Assembly (NCBI GenBank): GCA_003260075.1
Contig: QLIY01000391.1
Coordinates: 1-64,000, forward strand
Reading direction: 5' to 3'
From: Phallusia mammillata
Taxonomy: Eukaryota; Chordata; Ascidiacea; Phlebobranchia; Ascidiidae
DNA: 64,000 bases
Shown: piece after piece, positions 24,672 to 47,214 of the stretch
Numbering within the stretch: position 1 is the first letter of the stretch
How the letters are laid out: each line of letters opens with the position of its first letter
Translations under genes and position numbers: made by a program
The notes under the pieces: model-generated
Databases searched by the model: none
What the model was told of the DNA's origin: nothing
The model's input: only the letters and a program-made list of their open reading frames with translations

Positions 24672-27600
24672 ATGTCCACCAGCAGTGCCACTCCAGAAGT
24701 TTTGATTCAAAAACTATGTCAGTGCCTGTGTGAACATCCTGATTCAGGTGATCAATTTACAGTCAACTAGCCTCCTTCTAACTATACTTTCCCTATAAAT
24801 TGACATATATTGCAGATGCCGCAAGAAAGTCAGCCCAATATTCACTTCGAATGTTATCATATTGTGGGCAGCATGCTGTGCCAAACATAGATGAAACCAG
24901 TCTAATTGAAAAGATGAAACTTCAAAGTAACTTATTATCGTTTAGTTTGTTTGCAATGTATCAATATTGATTTTTATTAACAGTGACAAAATCTGGAAGA
25001 GTAGATGATGCTGTCAAGCTGGCTATTCTTCATCGACGACTAAAGCAAAGTGATTACCTGCAAAATCGTTGGTCTATACTCTACCTTCTACATGCACTAT
25101 CAAACAAAAAAGAACACAAGGTATAAAATTAACGTTGACCAAGCCAGTTCTATTTAAATTACAACCACACTTTATTAAGGCATACAAACCAATAAAATGA
25201 TAAGCTGCACTGATGAGACCTTTTAGGTTGATACATTGTGCACTGTTTGCAGCTTAACATTTCACTTTGTTTTTACAGTTTGGTGGTGGTCCCCCCCCCC
25301 TTAAGGCATACAAACCAATAAAATGATAAGCTGCACTGATGAGACCTTGTAGGTTGAAACATTGTGCACTGTTTGCAGCTTAACATTTCAATTTGTTTTT
25401 ACAGTTTGGTGGTGGAAACATGCTGTTTAGACAGGGCCTGGCATCTGCATCTACACCTGTGACAAACACTTCACAAGGTCGAATTTCCCAACAGTCACTA
25501 ACATCAAGCAGTGGGTTTGGCACAGCTGCTGCCCCCAGTACAAGAGGAGGTGATACATAATAAAATAGAGATTTTTTTACCTTTACTATCTATTGTTTTC
25601 AATTTAGGTTATGAATCAGTGTCTCAACTTCCGAGTGAAATTCGAACTCCATCTGATTTTATACGTTCAGACTATCCTTCAACCAATTTGTCATCAAGGT
25701 TAGCATGGACTAAAACTCCTTCCACACATTTGGGAAATTCTGATTCTGGTCATCTACAGACCTCTACACTGTGTAAGCATAATTTCCTTTTTACTTCCAT
25801 TTAGTATTCAGTTCTAAAACCTTTCAATACATTGCTGGTATGTGACAATAAAAAAGAATATTACAGTAGAGTATATTGATTTTATTGTGGTTTAGCACAA
25901 GTTCCTTTGCAAAATATAAGCAACAGAACAGGAAGGAACACCACCCTTCAATCCCAAAGCCATAAAGAAAAGGTAAGGGATAGGGGTATGCTTAAATAGA
26001 TCTTGTTTCTTCTTGTGCATCTGATTGATACCAATTGTTATTTTCAGAAAAAATAGCAAAATAATAAATATTTTTTAGATCGGAGAGGCCAGTTTGGTCC
26101 GTCAGCTGCTCTACATTTTTCAAGGCATTGAAACAAAGAACATTAAACATTCTACCCGGGAGAATGCTTTTTGCCTTGGAACAGATGTGAGTTGAACAAC
26201 TCTTAATATTTATGGGTCCCCTTCCCTGAAAGGGACACATGTTGATTTTACTCGATTTGTTTTTTTTTTGTTTTTTTCTTCCCTGAAGTTTGTCCACCCC
26301 ACTTTGCCATGAAATGTTTGATGGATGTCGATGAAACTTTCAGAGATGGTAGATATGCTTATGCAGATGTGCCATCTACTTCGTTTGACTTGATAACCCC
26401 AGTATTTACCCCGCTAGACCCCGAAATGTAAAACCTTTTTGTAGGTTGCTGCGCACCACAAACAGAAAATTTCTTTGGTGTAATAGTATAATATAGGCAA
26501 CAGAACATATGGTACTTGTGTTTGTGCAATACTTGGTGGACGGTTTTGCACATGTCAGTCAGAGGGGGTGTTAACAGCCTTATGACGTCAGATGTGCTCT
26601 AGTGGTCAAAATTTTAAACATTGACTGATTTGGATAAAATTTTACAGGACTGTTGCTTGGGTCATTGTGGTTTCATATTTTATACTTTTGGGTGTAAAAC
26701 CCCATCAGTTACCCCACTAACCCCCTAAAAAGGTTGAAATTTTTAACAGTGTTGGAATTAAATGAAATTTAGACAGTTTGCAGAGTTTGTCATTTATAGG
26801 TGTCGATTGTTGTGTTTAACCCTGAAGTCCCAATATTTACCCCTCTTGCCCCCTAAAATGGGTGAATTTTTTAAACAATGTCTGAATTGGATGAAATTTG
26901 GACAGCTTATAGAGTGTGCCATTTATAATTGTTGATTGTTGTGTTCAACCCTGTCTTCCCAACATTTACCCCACTAGCCCCCCAAAATGGGTCCATGTTT
27001 TTAACAATGTCGGAATTGAATGAAATTTGGACAGCTTGTAGAATTTGCTATTTATAGGTGTCGATTTTTGTGTTTCACTTTATTTTGCCACTATTTATCC
27101 CTTCTTTTCTATAAATAGAGCACTAAATAGGACAAACTTCAAACAATGTGTGAATTGAATCAGATTTGCATTGTACTTTTAATAGCATGATTATTTAAGC
27201 GAAGATCTGACCACAGTTTTTCTTAAAATACCAAACTTACTGATGGTTGTCTTTTGAAATGCATAGTTTTTAACTTTGCATGTGTGGGGGACCCATGAGT
27301 TTCTGCCTGCAGAAACAACTAAGGTTATAAAAGACAGTGGGTGGTATGGGACCCAATATAAAAAGGTGTAGGGAATATATTAACGTTTCAAAACAGGTTA
27401 TAGTGTATGTGCAATTGAAATATGTGCCGAGCCACCCTTGTAGTTATAATCTGCATCCAACTTGTTTGTGAAATTAATTGTGTATCACAGATTGAAGTTG
27501 ACAAACAGGATCGACAGGTTGTTCATCGTTTAGCGGAATTGGGTTGGTTACATAACCACATCAAGAAATACATTGATTCCCACAACAAGGACAAAGCATT

Positions 27601-30600
27601 TGGGCTTGTTGGCCAGGTACACAGAACAAAACATGCTCTTTAGCTTTAAGCACAAATGCTCTTTTTAGGGCCACAATGTATCTTTTTCAAAGTGCTTTTT
27701 GAACAAAATTTTCTTTTAGTTTTATTTTTGGGTTAAAACATAACATTATCTAATGTGTTTCATTTTTTTAGGCATTCTGTGCAGCTTTGCAGCAAGAACT
27801 AACCGAATATTACAGACTTCTCTCTGTACTACAATCCCAAATTCAACAAGTTGATTCTGGATTTGAAGATGACTCTGCTCTTACGCTGTCCAAGCTTGTT
27901 GTGTGGACATATGAACCACTTGAGAGATTGAGATGGATTGCTACACTGGTGGATATTTGCCAAGGTGGGTCCCAAATATTTCCTTTCAACCAAAACTAAA
28001 TTTATTAAGCTTGTCTTTTTAAGTGCAATTTAGTTACTGATGTTAAAATCAAGCTTTGTATTTTCCTAAATGCGATGTTAAAATTTAATCATAAACATAA
28101 CTGCTAAAGTACTGGTGTATATAGAATACATCATGCAGATGTTTCAATAATCTCTGTTGTCATCGTCATGATTGAATTACTTTTCAAGTCCGTATATAGT
28201 GTTCCTATGATGTTAAAAATTACTGACTTCGTGCAGGCAAAAAAGGTGGTGCTTTGGCCAGTGTTGTGTACTCATACATGCAAACTGGGGATGAAAATGC
28301 ACAAAGCATCACAAGGCGTGTACTACAGATTGTTTCTCAGCCAATCTTCCACATTGTTGAATGCTGGATCTATGATGGCGAACTGAACGATCCATTTCAT
28401 GAGGTACATCTTTTTGCTAGTATATAATTGTCACTGGTTTCATTTGCTTAGATTGTTGGACTATCTTGTTAAACTGCAGTAACTTAGAAAATCTCCTAAA
28501 ACAAGACATATTTTTGCAGTTTTTTGTTGCTGCTGATCTGAGTGTTGGAAACGAGCGACTGTGGTACGATAAATATAGAATGAGACATCAGATGGTTCCC
28601 TCCTTCATTAAAACGGAGCAGGCACAGAAGATTTTGCTTGTTGGGAAGTCAATCAATTTCTTGCGTCTTGTTTGTCGTGATCGAACCCCAATACCATTAC
28701 AGGACAAGTCACTGGAGGATGAAGCAAGACCCAAAGGTAATTAGTAGTAGTTAAAATGGGTTAAATGGACTTTTTCTTGGGACATTACACATTTTAAATG
28801 TAAAACAGTTTTCTATTTTATTTTTTAGTTTAGAAATTAAATATATTTACATCTTTATTTTGACAAAGTTTAGCAAACTTTATGCATGTGTTTGCTACCA
28901 AATGGTTTATCATAAAATTCAGTTCTTTTATTTTAGCCTTACTTGTTTACTGTCTATGTATTGTTTACATTTAGACACCTTTTTGAATTGCACATTCAAA
29001 CACCTTTTTGAAACAAATTTGTATTCATTACTTTCTTCCAAGGTTATGGTTTGGAGTTTGCAAGCGATTTAAAGTTGCGAGTTGATAAAGCATATGAAGC
29101 AACAAGCTGTCACTTATTATCTGTGCTTAATGATCGGTACAAGATGCTCACACACCTCCATGCACTAAGGAAGTTTCTCTTGCTGGGCCAGGGTGATTTT
29201 ATACGCCACTTGCTTGATCTTTTACAGTAAGTTTCATTATTTAAACATTTTCACAAAAGTTTTTGGTTAAAGACACTTTCCAGTGTGACCAAAACTGAAA
29301 CAGAATATTATGGACAAAAATGAAGACATAGCAACTGAAAATCCCACTGCATAATATAAAAGTGGTATTGAACCTTACATCAAAACTTGAAACTAATATC
29401 TAGGCGTTTGTCAAATCTTTTAATGGGGGGGGGGACATAATATAAAAGTGGTATTTAACCCCACATCAAAACTTGAAACTAATATCTAGGCGTTTGTCAA
29501 ATCTTTTAATCTTTTCTTCTTTGTAAATTGTGTTCAAACAAACCTTAGTGAAATTCCAATGTTTGTTTATTAACAGAGACGAGCTAGCAAAACCGGCCAC
29601 CACTCTTTATCGTCACAATCTCAGTGGGCCAGTTGAAGCCGCAGTTCGCGCTTCCAACGCGCAGTTCGAAGACTCTGACGTCCTGGCTCGACTTGACTTC
29701 CGTCTGCTTGAGATAAACCCAGGGGATTGTGGCTGGGATGTGTTTAGTCTCGATTACCACGTGGATCCACCGTTAAACACGGTACAATGAAGTTATAAGT
29801 TTCTGATACTTTTTAGTACTGTTATACATTGGTTTGATATTGACCGTGTTAATACTGAGTAGGTTGGACAGGTTTTACAAATATTGTAATGGTTACCAAA
29901 CTATTTTTGAGTTTCGCCAGAATGAAACTGTTAAGAAAAACGGTTTTGTAACTTTTTTTTAAATGACAAAAAAAGTGACCAAATTTGTTTCTTTTTGACT
30001 GTTTTTATTGATATTTACAACTGGGTTTGATAACTCGACATTTTATTGCTCCTCACAGCTTATAACCCCAGATGTGATGTTGGTGTACCTTCGCATATTC
30101 ATCTTTCTGTGGCGGGCTAAACGCATGGAATACCAACTTGCATTGATTTGGACCAACACAATGGAACAAACCCGTAAATTGGCGCATAATCTTGTTCATC
30201 TTAAAGGTGGGAAACATAATGCAGTTAGCAAGTTACAACGATTTAGACTCCTTGCTTTTTAGGCGTGTTGCACCATTGCCATACTCTAGCCGCCGAGATG
30301 GTCCACTTCGTGCATCAAATGCAGTATTACATCGCATTTGAGGTGGGTTTGTTTATTGTGGTTTGCAGGGTTTTCATCTTCGAACTGACGGAATCTCACC
30401 AAGCTTTAAATTTTATAGCTTCGTGGCGAATGTATTTTGATGAAGGCCACCTTAGCCAAAATCTTTTACCAGAGAACTAACAAACTTGATTTATGCCTGG
30501 CCACAACAGTTTGCTTTTTTTATCATGTTTTGTTTTAACGTTGCAAAAATAATGTCGTATAACGTTATGCAGGTCGACATACAACTCCAAGACTGTTATA

Positions 30601-32152
30601 GCTTGTCTACACACATACGTATTTGCTTCATAGGTTTTGGAATGCTCGTGGGCAGATCTGCAGCTAAAACTTGAAGAAGCAAAAGACTTTGACGAAATAA
30701 TTGGTGCTCACCACTCCTTCCTAGAGTCGCTTATGAAGAGATGCTTGCTTGATCCCCCGTCGAGGTAAAGTACAAAGCAAGAACTACTGTAACTGATTAC
30801 TGCAATTCGCTTGGTTCGCCACAAATCTACTCGTTCGCTATTATTGAACGACTTTAAAGTGAGGTCAGAAATGTACACCGTGTGTAAAAACGCATAGATT
30901 TATTAAAGTTTTCTTTGTTAACGGTTTGTCAACGGTAACTTGTTTTTTCGCAGCCATCTACTGATGCAGCTGAGAACTATTTTTGACCAAATCGTCAAGT
31001 TTGAATATCTGCAGAAGGATATATACGAACAATCGAGCGCTGAACTGCGCGAACGACAGCTGTATGAAAAAGAGCTAGAAGATGCCGAAAAGAAGGTTTG
31101 TCTGTTTTCCTAAACTTTTTAACCTTTTTACTCTGTCACAATTAAAACTCCATTCAATGATAATACAAGTATATGAAAGTTTGATTTTCGTTACAAAACG
31201 TTAGTGCTTTTCTTTTTCAATGGGAATTTGTTAACGTAATAGTTGTTTTTTCATGTTTTAAACTATAAACATTTGTCCGTTGTGTTGTATAGGGTGTGTG
31301 GGGAGCAGACTCTGAAAAGGAAGAAGAGGAGATGAAGAGACGTCGTGAGTTTAAGAGGGTCACTGTTCCTGAAATGAGAGCTCGTTTGAAAGTCTGCACA
31401 TGTGCCTACCAGGTAATATTCAAAATTTCCAGTCCATATATCAACCAGCTAGAGCAGTGGTTCTCGACCAGGGCGCGTGGCCCTCATGTGGACCACGAGC
31501 TGTGTTCTGTGGGCCACAGGTGTTAATTCACCAAAAAGGTGTTAATTCACCTTTTAACTTTATTCCCTAATTTATTAGACTATTTCACATATTATTTCTC
31601 TATATATTAAGGTTTTTCGGATTCTTGTTTACTCTATTCGATCTTTTTAAAGCCGAAATTAGTACGGAATGCCAACACGCGATTGTCATTTACATTTTTA
31701 AGGGGGGCACAGGTCTTACAGGGTTACTTAAAGGGGGCCACGAGGTCGAAAAGTCACTTTTAGCGGGCCATGGTCCACGAAAGGTTAAGAACTACTGAGC
31801 TAGAGTCATTATGTTGATTTCGGCTTATATACAACAAAACGGGTTTTAATGTTAAATATGTTTATACAACTCAATGCGCCATATAACTTGTACATTTTGT
31901 GAAAATAACTACTACACAAAATATTAGTGCCCCAGTAAACATTTGTTTCAAGCCTTAGCGCTTTTGGGTCCGCTGACCTGATTTAAATTGCATTTTTCGT
32001 AGGACATGGTGGTTATGTTTCTCCGTCAGTTGGATACTGAAAGCGACGCGAATCTTCGCAACCTGAGCTGGCGTTTGGATTTCAACGAACATTATCGCAC
32101 CCGGAACACCGCCCTGCAACGTGTGAAACCGAGCAGCAACAAAAAACGCTGA
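24672..32152 (+). CDS. TUBGCP3: Gamma-tubulin complex component 3, 893 aa, complete
   Basis: Nineteen exons join in frame: 24672-24747, 24816-24926, 24984-25120, 25405-25549, 25608-25772, 25896-25972, 26079-26186, 27491-27616, 27772-27964, 28237-28403, 28520-28736, 29043-29226, 29577-29781, 30059-30206, 30263-30342, 30634-30764, 30954-31095, 31293-31412, 32003-32152. Length is close to human GCP3 (907). Recognised stretches include [13 protein letters not shown] and SRLAWT in the N-terminal part. GRIP1 starts about residue 240 ([14 protein letters not shown]) and includes [24 protein letters not shown] and WIYDGEL. GRIP2 includes [47 protein letters not shown] and the final [14 protein letters not shown]. 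It forms gamma-tubulin ring complexes that nucleate microtubules at centrosomes. Confidence 0.97.
25291..25300. other. C10 run at a 116-base direct duplication
   Basis: Copies 25175-25290 and 25301-25416 flank the run in a TUBGCP3 intron. The first copy repeats the acceptor and first codons of exon 4 (TTTGGTGGTGGT) but is cut short; the real exon is the second. Confidence 0.7.
26211..27296. mobile_element. Inverted-end element carrying a ~130-base minisatellite
   Basis: The large TUBGCP3 intron holds a block that starts TATGGGTCCCC and ends GGGGGACCCAT, an inverted pair. Inside, a unit of about 130 bases (core AACAATGTCTGAATTGGATGAAATTTGGACAG) recurs about five times at 26612, 26745, 26873, 27004 and 27144, each copy with a TTTACCCCACTAGCCCCC segment. 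A related block with the same ends lies at 35755-36920. No open frame of length was seen. A clear target duplication was not found. Confidence 0.6.
29350..29510. repeat. 75-base direct duplication joined by G10
   Basis: Copies 29350-29424 and 29436-29510 are separated by ten Gs (29425-29434) in a TUBGCP3 intron. Here the filler is G rather than C. Confidence 0.65.
31455..31797. mobile_element. hAT-like MITE with perfect 8-base target duplication
   Basis: Ends CAGTGGTTCTCGACC and GGTTAAGAACTACTG, flanked on both sides by AGCTAGAG. It lies in the last intron of TUBGCP3. Related sequence recurs at 49296-49540. Confidence 0.85.
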
Positions 32153-32698
32153 AAACTGTTTACAACTGATTGTTGACTGTTACATTCTATACATTTTGCG
32201 ACCGATGTAGTTCCATATTCCATATTGTCCTAATATTTGTAGTCTTGCCGGTTTATGTTGCTTAATTTGGTTTGGTGGGACAAAATATTTTTAGCACAGT
32301 GTGGCCACACCGAAGAGCAAACGGGTTTATTCGTATCCGCCAACGTTGGTGTTTTTGATAAGTGTCGTTCTACTTTTTGTTCAAATGCGTTTATTTGAAA
32401 AAAAAGTTTGTTTCGAAACAACACTTTGACGGTTTTAATTACGCCAATATTTTCGGATAGCTGCTTTAAACACCACCGAGTTTGTAGTACTTGAATCCAT
32501 TTGCTATTGCTGGGTTTTACGAAAAAGTGTCAAAATAAACTTTACTTTTATATCTTTGTTTTGTTATAGATTTTGTGTTTTGCCTTTGCAGACGAAACGC
32601 TGCCTTGTTAGATCAGAAAAATACATCAGTTTAGCCTGCTAAAGGGACTGTAAGACAGAAAAATATAAACACATTTCCAAAATAATTTAGGCCTATAG

Positions 32699-33648
32699 TA
32701 GGGTTGCCATATTTTATGAAACACAATCCCTGACAAAATTTATCTCGGTTGCGTGAACCCAGTTTTTCTCAAACTTTAAGTCTAAATGTGTTGACGTAAG
32801 TCTGAATGTGTATTTCAGAAAAACGAAAGTTGATTGCAGGATTTTAGCTAGTTATGCAAAATTGCGCATAACAATGATCCAAATCTGACATCACAGACAG
32901 GACAAAAACATTACAATTGTGCGCGAACAATTGCATTTTTGTTAGTTGTCATGCAATAAAGCCTATTGTTTAACAATGGAGACGGTCGATTCTCACTTGA
33001 ACTTTGATTTCAACTTATCCAGTTGCACAAACTGACGCCAAATAAGGATATAGAATTACTTCCACCTTTTCGAGGTCCCCGCAAAATGCCCTAAAGGACC
33101 GCGGACCCCAGTCTGAGAACCGCTGCGTTGACCATTTTTGCGATCCAAACACTTCTATTCCGGAATAAATTAGAATATTGGGAAGTCACACGGACAGCGA
33201 CACGAGAAAACGTTACATACGATACTCTGATCCTTGTCAATTAACTTTCTGCGCACGCTTCTGTTTAGTTAAGTTTTTTTTTAACCAAAAAAATTAAACG
33301 ATGGGAGTCACAATGACCTTTTTAAATTTGAAGAAAAATGCCACTGTAAAAATGTTCTGATGTCTCACGCATTCGACTTTTAGTTGTGAGTTAGTTCCCT
33401 GCATAATAGGTACACAGTTAACGTTAACCTGCGCGCCGCCAGTTTACCTCTTATCGTTTCATGGTATAGACGCGGTTGTAGCTATCTACTAGAAACTTTC
33501 TCCGTTGGTAGATTAATTTTATAATATATACAAATAATTTTTCCTGAATTCCGGACTTTTAGGTACATTTTAACATTTCTCCCTGACGCAAATTTAAACA
33601 CTAAATTCCCTGACATGTCAGGGAAAATCCGGACGAATGGCAACCCTA
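32699..33648. mobile_element. TAGGGTTGCCAT-ended hAT-like element, 950 bases
   Basis: Begins TAGGGTTGCCAT and ends with its exact inverse ATGGCAACCCTA, flanked by a perfect 8-base duplication GCCTATAG. CCCTGACATGTCAGGG lies near its right end. It holds a second element (32760-33125), so it was already present when that one inserted. No transposase frame was seen. Confidence 0.85.
32760..33125. mobile_element. hAT-like MITE nested in the previous element
   Basis: Runs from CAGTTTTTCTCAAAC to GTCTGAGAACCGCTG, flanked by CGTGAACC / CGTTGACC (seven of eight). Its interior matches the element at 52091-52511 and, inverted, that at 50800-51543. Confidence 0.75.
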
Positions 33649-34354
33649 GCCTATAGCTAATAACTAGGTTTAAGGCTAGCCTAATTACCCAAGTTAAACA
33701 TATCAATATTAAACTCGCTGCTTGTCCAACCCATTGTCATGTATATGAGATTGTTATTTTTAATATGTATAAAAAATCCATATTTAGGTTTGCAAAAATC
33801 AATAGAGAGCCGCAGCCGTTTTTAGTTTTCACGACACCTTCATCACGTGATTCTTTGATAAGGAATATTTTATGTGTGCTAATTTTAGGCAAAAGCCATC
33901 ATTGAAATTTTTCACAAAACGTTTAAACAATATTTAATTATCAAAAGATGCTTTTAACCAAGACAGCGAGATGGAAAACATTACATAGGAACTAAATTAC
34001 GCGTGCATGTCAAAACCAAAACAGCTGGACGAACAAAAGCAACGGCAAGCGAAGATGATTGGTTGGAGCACGCTTTTCGCTGTAGCGACCTCAACCGCAA
34101 GATAGGAAACCGTGTGTTGGCGTGAGCCGTGAAGACATGCTTGTGTGATTTTTTCGTTCTGTTTCATTATTCTTGATCAGTATTTGGTTTTGGGTTTTTA
34201 CACTGCCTCGGTTTTGAATTTATGGTGTTAGTTTGGACTTGGCTGGAGCGTTTGTTTTCGGTGTAAAATTTATACATCTTATTTTCAGTTTTAGGGATAA
34301 GTCAAATAGAATTTTAAAGTTTGAATTTAGGTTTTAATTTGATAACAAAAAGTC

Positions 34355-44049
<9,695 letters not shown>

Positions 44050-47000
44050 ATGACAGCCAACTCATACGCTTGTATCCCAATGTAAATTGTACATATCATC
44101 GGTATGCTGTGTGTGTTAAGTGTTAGAGAAACCAAACGGGAGAAATATTAACCCTATTAATTGTAAACCTACAGCGTTTGGCCTTTTGACTCCTGATACG
44201 TGTTTTGTCCATCTCCCCTTAAACTTGTAAAGAAGTATTTGGCCGGGGCAAGAGGTCGACTTCGTTTGAGGCGCGGTCGCCTGCCCTTGTGCTTCGTTGT
44301 TCTGCATGTACATATACGCTCTTTCTTTCACACACATCCATCTCCCTGTGAAACATACTTTAACAGTGCAGGGGGGATACGCCACAAAAATACGTATCTT
44401 TCGCGTGGAACGTGCGAACGACCTTACTAGTCGTAACTTTCCGCACCACTGTTACCTTGTTTCGCCACATGACTGTGCCTAATTGACGGTCTGTACACTT
44501 TCTATTTATTTCCTAGCGTCAGGATTTAGCGGCAAGGCTCATCCGCGATTGTAGAATTCACTGCCCGCCGCGCGTAAGTTCAAAAAATGTAAATGTTCTG
44601 GATTCGTGCAGTGAACAAAAGTCTCGTCAGTCAGGCGAACGACCCCGAAACGAAATGGTGCTCTTTACTTAGAAAAGTTCGCGAGTAGCACGGCCCGCGC
44701 ACAGCACCTAGTGCATATTCGTAGATGATTTGGTGCGCGTTGAACGTGGCCTGTATGTACTCGCGTGCAATTGTAGCACTTCCCCCGCCTGACAAGCGAA
44801 AGTCCCTGGCAGCGCAAGGTAGCTGCTGTCAGGCCAAGTAATGCTGCTCCCGGTATGCTTTCCCTCTCTACGCTGTATCTTGTTGAAGCGCGCGCCCTTA
44901 GGAAGTCTTTTGAAAGCACAGTGTATAACATTTTGTTTTAGCCCAAAATTTGATCCGCCACCATAAAGAGTGTCAAGCGCGTGTCAGTTTCCATTGCTGA
45001 CAATATGTGGTTGTCTCGCTATAGTTTTACCTGTTTACACGAAACGCGGCAATTTTATGCATATGCTTAGACCATATGGCGTCCTGTTGTCGCTTGTAGT
45101 TTTCACATTCGGTGCGTCCTGGTGACGACTACAGACTTGTTATTGTTCAAATAACACGCTGCCGTCGTTCTTTCCCAAAAATAGTGTCGTAAAATAGGCA
45201 AAAAGCTGCGTACGTTCGCCCTGTCTTCAGGCGAAACCGAAGCTTCTGTTAGTGTCGTGCAATACAACTTTAATACTGTAGTTCATTTGTTGCCTGTTTG
45301 TCATTTGATTCCAAGCGAAACGCAATTCTTCATCGACGCACGACTTTCTCATTGATTTTTGACCGTAGCGGCCAAGTTGTTAAATACTGATGCGATGGCG
45401 GCACACCATTCTGTTCAAATCGTACAATCACCTTGTTTTAGCACTGTGCTTTTTTACGTTTTAATATTTATTTTTACACCGCACTCGCGTATGCGCGCGC
45501 AACGCGAGGAAACGAGGGGGTGGGAAACAAGAAAGCAAGAGAGAGAGCAAAAAGAAAGCATACACAACGATTTCGCGAGCGGCGAAGTAGTCCTTTAGGA
45601 AATGCACGACCACTGCACGAAACCGACAACGATTTGGTAATAATGAGGATTTTGTGATACGTTACCAGTATTCGGTCTTTGTCAAAATTGCCGGACTGAC
45701 GATTTAGCAAATACTGTCGGAGGCAAAACACAGTCATGTGGACTATTGATATGGTTTTGGTTTTTCACGCGAGTAACTCAATTATCCCAACTGAATTTCT
45801 GGTCGTACCAATAAACAGTAAGCTCCGATTGTGTTTGTTCTTGTGGAAAGGGTATGAAGTCAGATAGAGATCGTAATCAGTAAAGCTGATGTCGATTTAA
45901 ATCGTGCTTAAGTACATGGCATCGAAAATCGCCAGATGAGTATATATACGACTTGACGCTTGCCCTACATCTGTGGTCCAATGATGTGTAAATTTCATCA
46001 AACGCTTTTTCTTCATAAGGCAAGCTTCGTCAGACCCAGTTTTCAGATCATTTCATTTGTACAGAAGATATCGATCAAACCGTTGTTGCGTAGTGCAAGC
46101 GTTACGTCATAATAGTTCCCGAGTATTGGCTGAGATGTCGGACAAACAATCCAGAAGTTAAATACATGCGTTTTGGTCATCAAGGTTCGGATTTGTGGCT
46201 AAATTTTGACCAAAAATATTTACATTTAGACATTTATTTCGCATACAATTACTTTTTCTGGTGTTTTAAGGCTTATTTGAATGTCACTAAAAACTCACGC
46301 TATGTCTGTCCGTGCAAGGACCAAGTTTCAGGTTAAATCATATTTTCACCTTCTAGAGATAGTTTATGGCCAATGCAATGCATACAATGCAAAATACAAC
46401 AGTAGTCTACCTTTTATCTTGCTTAACTGTGCAAGTAACAAGCACCATACATATGCACGTATGCAAAATAGACGTACGTTGTTGTAACAAGTAATTTTAA
46501 ATGTCGACCGATGACACTCACGCTGTTGCATACTGCATAAGATATGTCTGAAGAGAGGCATGACGCAAATTTGTGGCAAGCTTTAATTTGTTAACAAACA
46601 CACTGCGTAATCTCGCCAAAAGCATACTATTAAGTGCAGTGATGTTGGGCGTATGACTTTCAATATAGCGCGGTTTAACGTAATGGTGATGTAAATCAAA
46701 CAGTGCGACGTTTTTCTAGAAATTGAGCGATTGCACAAACGCGAAAATACAATCCGAGTCATGCAGCTGACAACGAAACAGCATCAAAAATCATAAGCTA
46801 CAAAAATATACACAATCTTTGTCGTGTCTTGATATAGCAAAGAACACTTTATGGTGAACCAGACTCCACGACTTTACGACTGCTGATCCGGGGACAAAGG
46901 TGACAAGGTGGACTTTGTTCGCCGAACGCAATAACAGCCAAAGACTCGACCTTTAGCACTCAGATTATTCAACACAGGTCGCAAAGTAGGTGCTACTTTT

Positions 47001-47214
47001 ATGACCCAGCTTACAGTATAACATGCTTCCATAAACAGTGACTGATGAAAATGTGAATAACAAGGTAACTGCCCATTAACACCATGTCACACAAGAGTGA
47101 ATGACCTTATGGTGTGTATGGTTTTTTCATGCGTACTTCCTTCCACGCTTTATGCAAAAAGGCCAAGCTATAGGCAACAACAACAACAAAGGGAAACACT
47201 GATTGCTATATCAT
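44050..47214. other. Intergenic between convergent DDX3 and PCYT1
   Basis: About 3.2 kb with no recognisable exon on either strand; the short open frames show no domains. The first few hundred bases are probably DDX3 3' untranslated region. No RNA gene was identified by eye. Confidence 0.45.

Larger units (their letters stand above)
32153..34354. other. Intergenic between TUBGCP3 and DDX3
   Basis: Contains the TUBGCP3 3' flank (a candidate AATAAA-type signal lies in the AAAATAAAC stretch near 32530), a nested MITE pair at 32699-33648, and the DDX3 upstream region. No other gene was seen. Confidence 0.45.

Noticed and set aside
26600-27150. Spaced repeats resembling an array such as CRISPR
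   Set aside because: Units of ~130 bases are repeated in full and diverged, with no short repeat/unique spacer pattern, in an animal intron.
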